This document shows positions 5,768-7,767 of a DNA stretch of 7,767 nt, piece by piece. The notes beneath the pieces were generated by a model. That model was not told the DNA's origin. It worked only from the letters and a program-made list of their open reading frames with translations, and did no database searches. Each line of letters opens with the position of its first letter. Position 1 is the stretch's first letter. A program made the translations under genes and the position numbers. Source of the stretch: Spirosoma sp. (GTDB lineage: Bacteria; Bacteroidota; Bacteroidia; Cytophagales; Spirosomataceae); contig JAQBNX010000525.1 of NCBI GenBank assembly GCA_028288385.1, positions 1-7,767 of the forward strand. The letters are read 5' to 3'.

Positions 5768-7767
5768 AGTTACCCCTACAAATTCTGGTTATATTTAGCG
5801 TAGTGTTACTGGGTTGGCCATTGGCAATGCTGGCCCAATCTACAGTGTCTTCCATTAGTGGGCGCGTAACTGATGCAGCCACGGGTTTAGGCATCCCATT
5901 TGCCAGCATTGCTGTTAAAGGCCAAGCGTCGGGCACAATCTCTGATGCCGATGGCCGCTATAGGCTTGAGATAAAGGCAATAGCCGATTCCATTGTTGTG
6001 CTTAGCCTGGGGTATCGGACCGAGTCCTACCCTATTCTGCCGCTCCCGACACAGACGATCAACGCCTTGTTGTCTCCCGCTGCCACCAGCCTTCAGGAAG
6101 TTAGAGTCTATGCAAAAGGAGGTGACCCGGCCTACCGGGTCATTCGCGAAACCGTGCGTCGGCGGAAACAGTTTGACCCGGCAAAACTGAGTGCTTACCA
6201 ATATGAAAGCTACACAAAAATTGAAGGGTACATCAATAACTTCAACCGCCGGCGGAAAAATAACCGGCGACCGGGGCCCGTCGGTCGGCTGCTGGGCAAA
6301 CTACCATCCGTAACCGATGAGACTGGCCAACCGGCCGTACCCGTTTTTATATCCGAAACATTTTCTACCTTCTACGCCCGCAGCAACCCGGACAAAGCAA
6401 AAGAACTTGTCTTGAAATCGCGCGTAAGGGGCGTGGGAGTTAGCGACGGCGGCCTGATTGCTCAGTTGACCGGCGCGTCGTTTCAACAGTATAATTTTTA
6501 CCGAAATGCCCTCAACGTACTCAGCAAAGACATCCCCTCCCCGGTAGGTGGACAGGGAGAAGCGGTGTATTCTTACCGGATGAAAGATACCCTTTTGCTG
6601 GGCAAAGTGACCTGCTACGAAATAGAGTTTACGCCTAAACGCGTCACCGACCTGGCCTTTGCCGGAACGGTCTGGATCGACACCCTCCGCTTGGCGCTGG
6701 CGCAGGTAGATGCACGGGTTGATAAGCAGGCGAATATTAACTTCGTCGATGAACTGCATATTGAGCAGGAATGGGACATGACGCCGTCAGGCCAGCTTTT
6801 CCCGACCCAGACAAAGGTCACCATCGATACCGATGAACCAGCGCCCCGTGCACCCGGTGCCCTGATCCGTTTTTTGGCGACGGCTCGCAACATCACCGAA
6901 AACCAACCCAAAGAACCGGGATTTTATAACCAGACGGTTGAACTGGCCGACGATTTCCGGGAAGCCGATGCGGATTTCTGGAAAAGTGTCCGGCCCGATT
7001 CGCTCTCACCCAGCGAGTGGCAGGCCATGCGCGTGGTCGATTCCGTGCGAAATGTACCCCTTGTTAAAGTAGCCGGAGAGATCATTAAAATCGGTATGTT
7101 GGGCTACATACCCATAAATCATTTAAATATCGACCTGGGTCCGGTACTGTATTCATACGCCAATAATAACGTAGAGGGCCAGCGTTTTCGGCTGGGCGCA
7201 CGCACCAATTCGGGCTTCAGCCGAAAATGGCTCTTGAGCGGCTATGTGGCTTATGGAACACTCGACCGGACCCTGAAATACAGCGCAGCCGTGGAGTATG
7301 TCCTGAGCCGAAAACCCTGGACTGTGCTGGGCGCCAGCCGGATCTATGACCTGGAGCGCGTTGGCGTCTCAGCCGATAATATTGGCAACAATTCTCTCTT
7401 TGGCGCTTACTCCCGATTCGGTACGATTCGGCGGCCCTATTTCCAGGAAGAGAACTTAGTGTATTTCCGGCGCGAACTGGGTCGGGGGTTTACCCAGACG
7501 TTTGCCCTGCGCAACCGGACGTTTGAGCCCTTGTTTCCGTTTGCCTTTCAGCCGCAACTCAAAGACGATAATCAGACTGTTCGAACAACGTATTCTACAA
7601 CCGAGCTGATCTCAGAAACGCGCTTCGCCCCCGACGAGATCATGCTTCAGAACGACAACGTTCGGGTAAGTGCCGGGGCCACGCGCAAGCCCATTTATAC
7701 TCTGCGTTACGCCCTTGGCATCCGGGATGTGCTGGGCAGCAATTTTTCTTACCAGCGCATTGCGCTG
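5764..7767 (+). CDS. DUF5686/carboxypeptidase-regulatory-like outer-membrane protein, 3'-truncated
   Basis: The frame is open for 668 codons with no stop before the window edge. From general knowledge, relatives are a little over 800 residues, so perhaps 150-200 are missing. The ATG at 5764 is fixed by an in-frame TGA directly before it (5761-5763). Residues 1-24 form a signal peptide (hydrophobic core, likely cut after AMLA). Residues 30-105 are a carboxypeptidase-regulatory-like beta-sandwich (ISGRVTDAATGLGIPFASI, SDADGRYRL, LGYRTE). The segment DPAYRVIRETVRRR (121-134), followed by YQYESYTKIEGY (145-156), is characteristic of the DUF5686 family. A middle region (about 195-450) has repeated short beta segments. 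From about residue 452 strand-like, aromatic-rich sequence suggests an outer-membrane barrel. The molecular function is unknown. The protein is probably exported, with the N-terminal domain in the periplasm. Confidence 0.9.
   Translation, partial: MKLPLQILVIFSVVLLGWPLAMLAQSTVSSISGRVTDAATGLGIPFASIAVKGQASGTISDADGRYRLEIKAIADSIVVLSLGYRTESYPILPLPTQTINALLSPAATSLQEVRVYAKGGDPAYRVIRETVRRRKQFDPAKLSAYQYESYTKIEGYINNFNRRRKNNRRPGPVGRLLGKLPSVTDETGQPAVPVFISETFSTFYARSNPDKAKELVLKSRVRGVGVSDGGLIAQLTGASFQQYNFYRNALNVLSKDIPSPVGGQGEAVYSYRMKDTLLLGKVTCYEIEFTPKRVTDLAFAGTVWIDTLRLALAQVDARVDKQANINFVDELHIEQEWDMTPSGQLFPTQTKVTIDTDEPAPRAPGALIRFLATARNITENQPKEPGFYNQTVELADDFREADADFWKSVRPDSLSPSEWQAMRVVDSVRNVPLVKVAGEIIKIGMLGYIPINHLNIDLGPVLYSYANNNVEGQRFRLGARTNSGFSRKWLLSGYVAYGTLDRTLKYSAAVEYVLSRKPWTVLGASRIYDLERVGVSADNIGNNSLFGAYSRFGTIRRPYFQEENLVYFRRELGRGFTQTFALRNRTFEPLFPFAFQPQLKDDNQTVRTTYSTTELISETRFAPDEIMLQNDNVRVSAGATRKPIYTLRYALGIRDVLGSNFSYQRIAL

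Noticed and set aside
6301..6911. Two - strand frames (152 and 98 codons) inside the DUF5686-type gene
   Set aside because: They are antisense shadows of a continuous + strand gene with clear family motifs, and they have no promoter or start context of their own.
1..7767. Mobile elements, tRNA/rRNA genes, CRISPR arrays, attachment sites
   Set aside because: Coding sequence fills most of the window. The short spacers show no transposase, tRNA fold, regularly spaced repeats or long terminal inverted repeats.

Overview
The window (about 7.8 kb, moderately GC-rich) looks like an ordinary chromosomal stretch from a Bacteroidota bacterium. The outer-membrane protein types fit the Cytophagales, for example Spirosoma-like genera, but that placement is an inference. 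Four points support the phylum: two large exported proteins with an N-terminal carboxypeptidase-regulatory-like domain, a TonB-dependent receptor of the Bacteroidota type, a DUF5686-type outer-membrane protein, and a promoter element matching the Bacteroidota -7 consensus TAnnTTTG. No start is preceded by a Shine-Dalgarno sequence. All genes lie on the + strand.

Layout: (1) 1-1946, the 3' nine-tenths of the large, B12-binding subunit of methylmalonyl-CoA mutase, cut by the left edge. (2) 2071-4752, a complete 893-residue TonB-dependent receptor-like protein with Gly-rich tails at both ends. (3) 4753-4848, a dense 96-bp intergenic region with a 10-bp palindrome, a tandem 8-bp repeat, a strong hairpin and a consensus -7 promoter element. 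(4) 4849-5577, a TTG-started membrane protein that joins a DUF4405-like cytochrome-b-type three-helix segment to a C-terminal NTF2/SnoaL-like domain. (5) 5578-5763, an intergenic region ending in a long imperfect hairpin that touches the next start codon. (6) 5764-7767, the first 668 codons of a DUF5686/carboxypeptidase-regulatory-like outer-membrane protein that runs off the right edge without a stop.

The mutase belongs to propionyl-CoA/succinyl-CoA metabolism and has no evident link to its neighbours. The other three proteins are all envelope proteins: two predicted in the outer membrane, and one in the inner membrane with its soluble domain probably in the periplasm. Each has its own upstream region, so they look like separately controlled neighbours rather than a tight operon.

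I found no mobile element, RNA gene, CRISPR array or convincing new multi-gene system. The best leads are the hairpin/promoter arrangement at 4755-4817, the start-adjacent hairpin at 5714-5763, and the DUF4405-NTF2 fusion.
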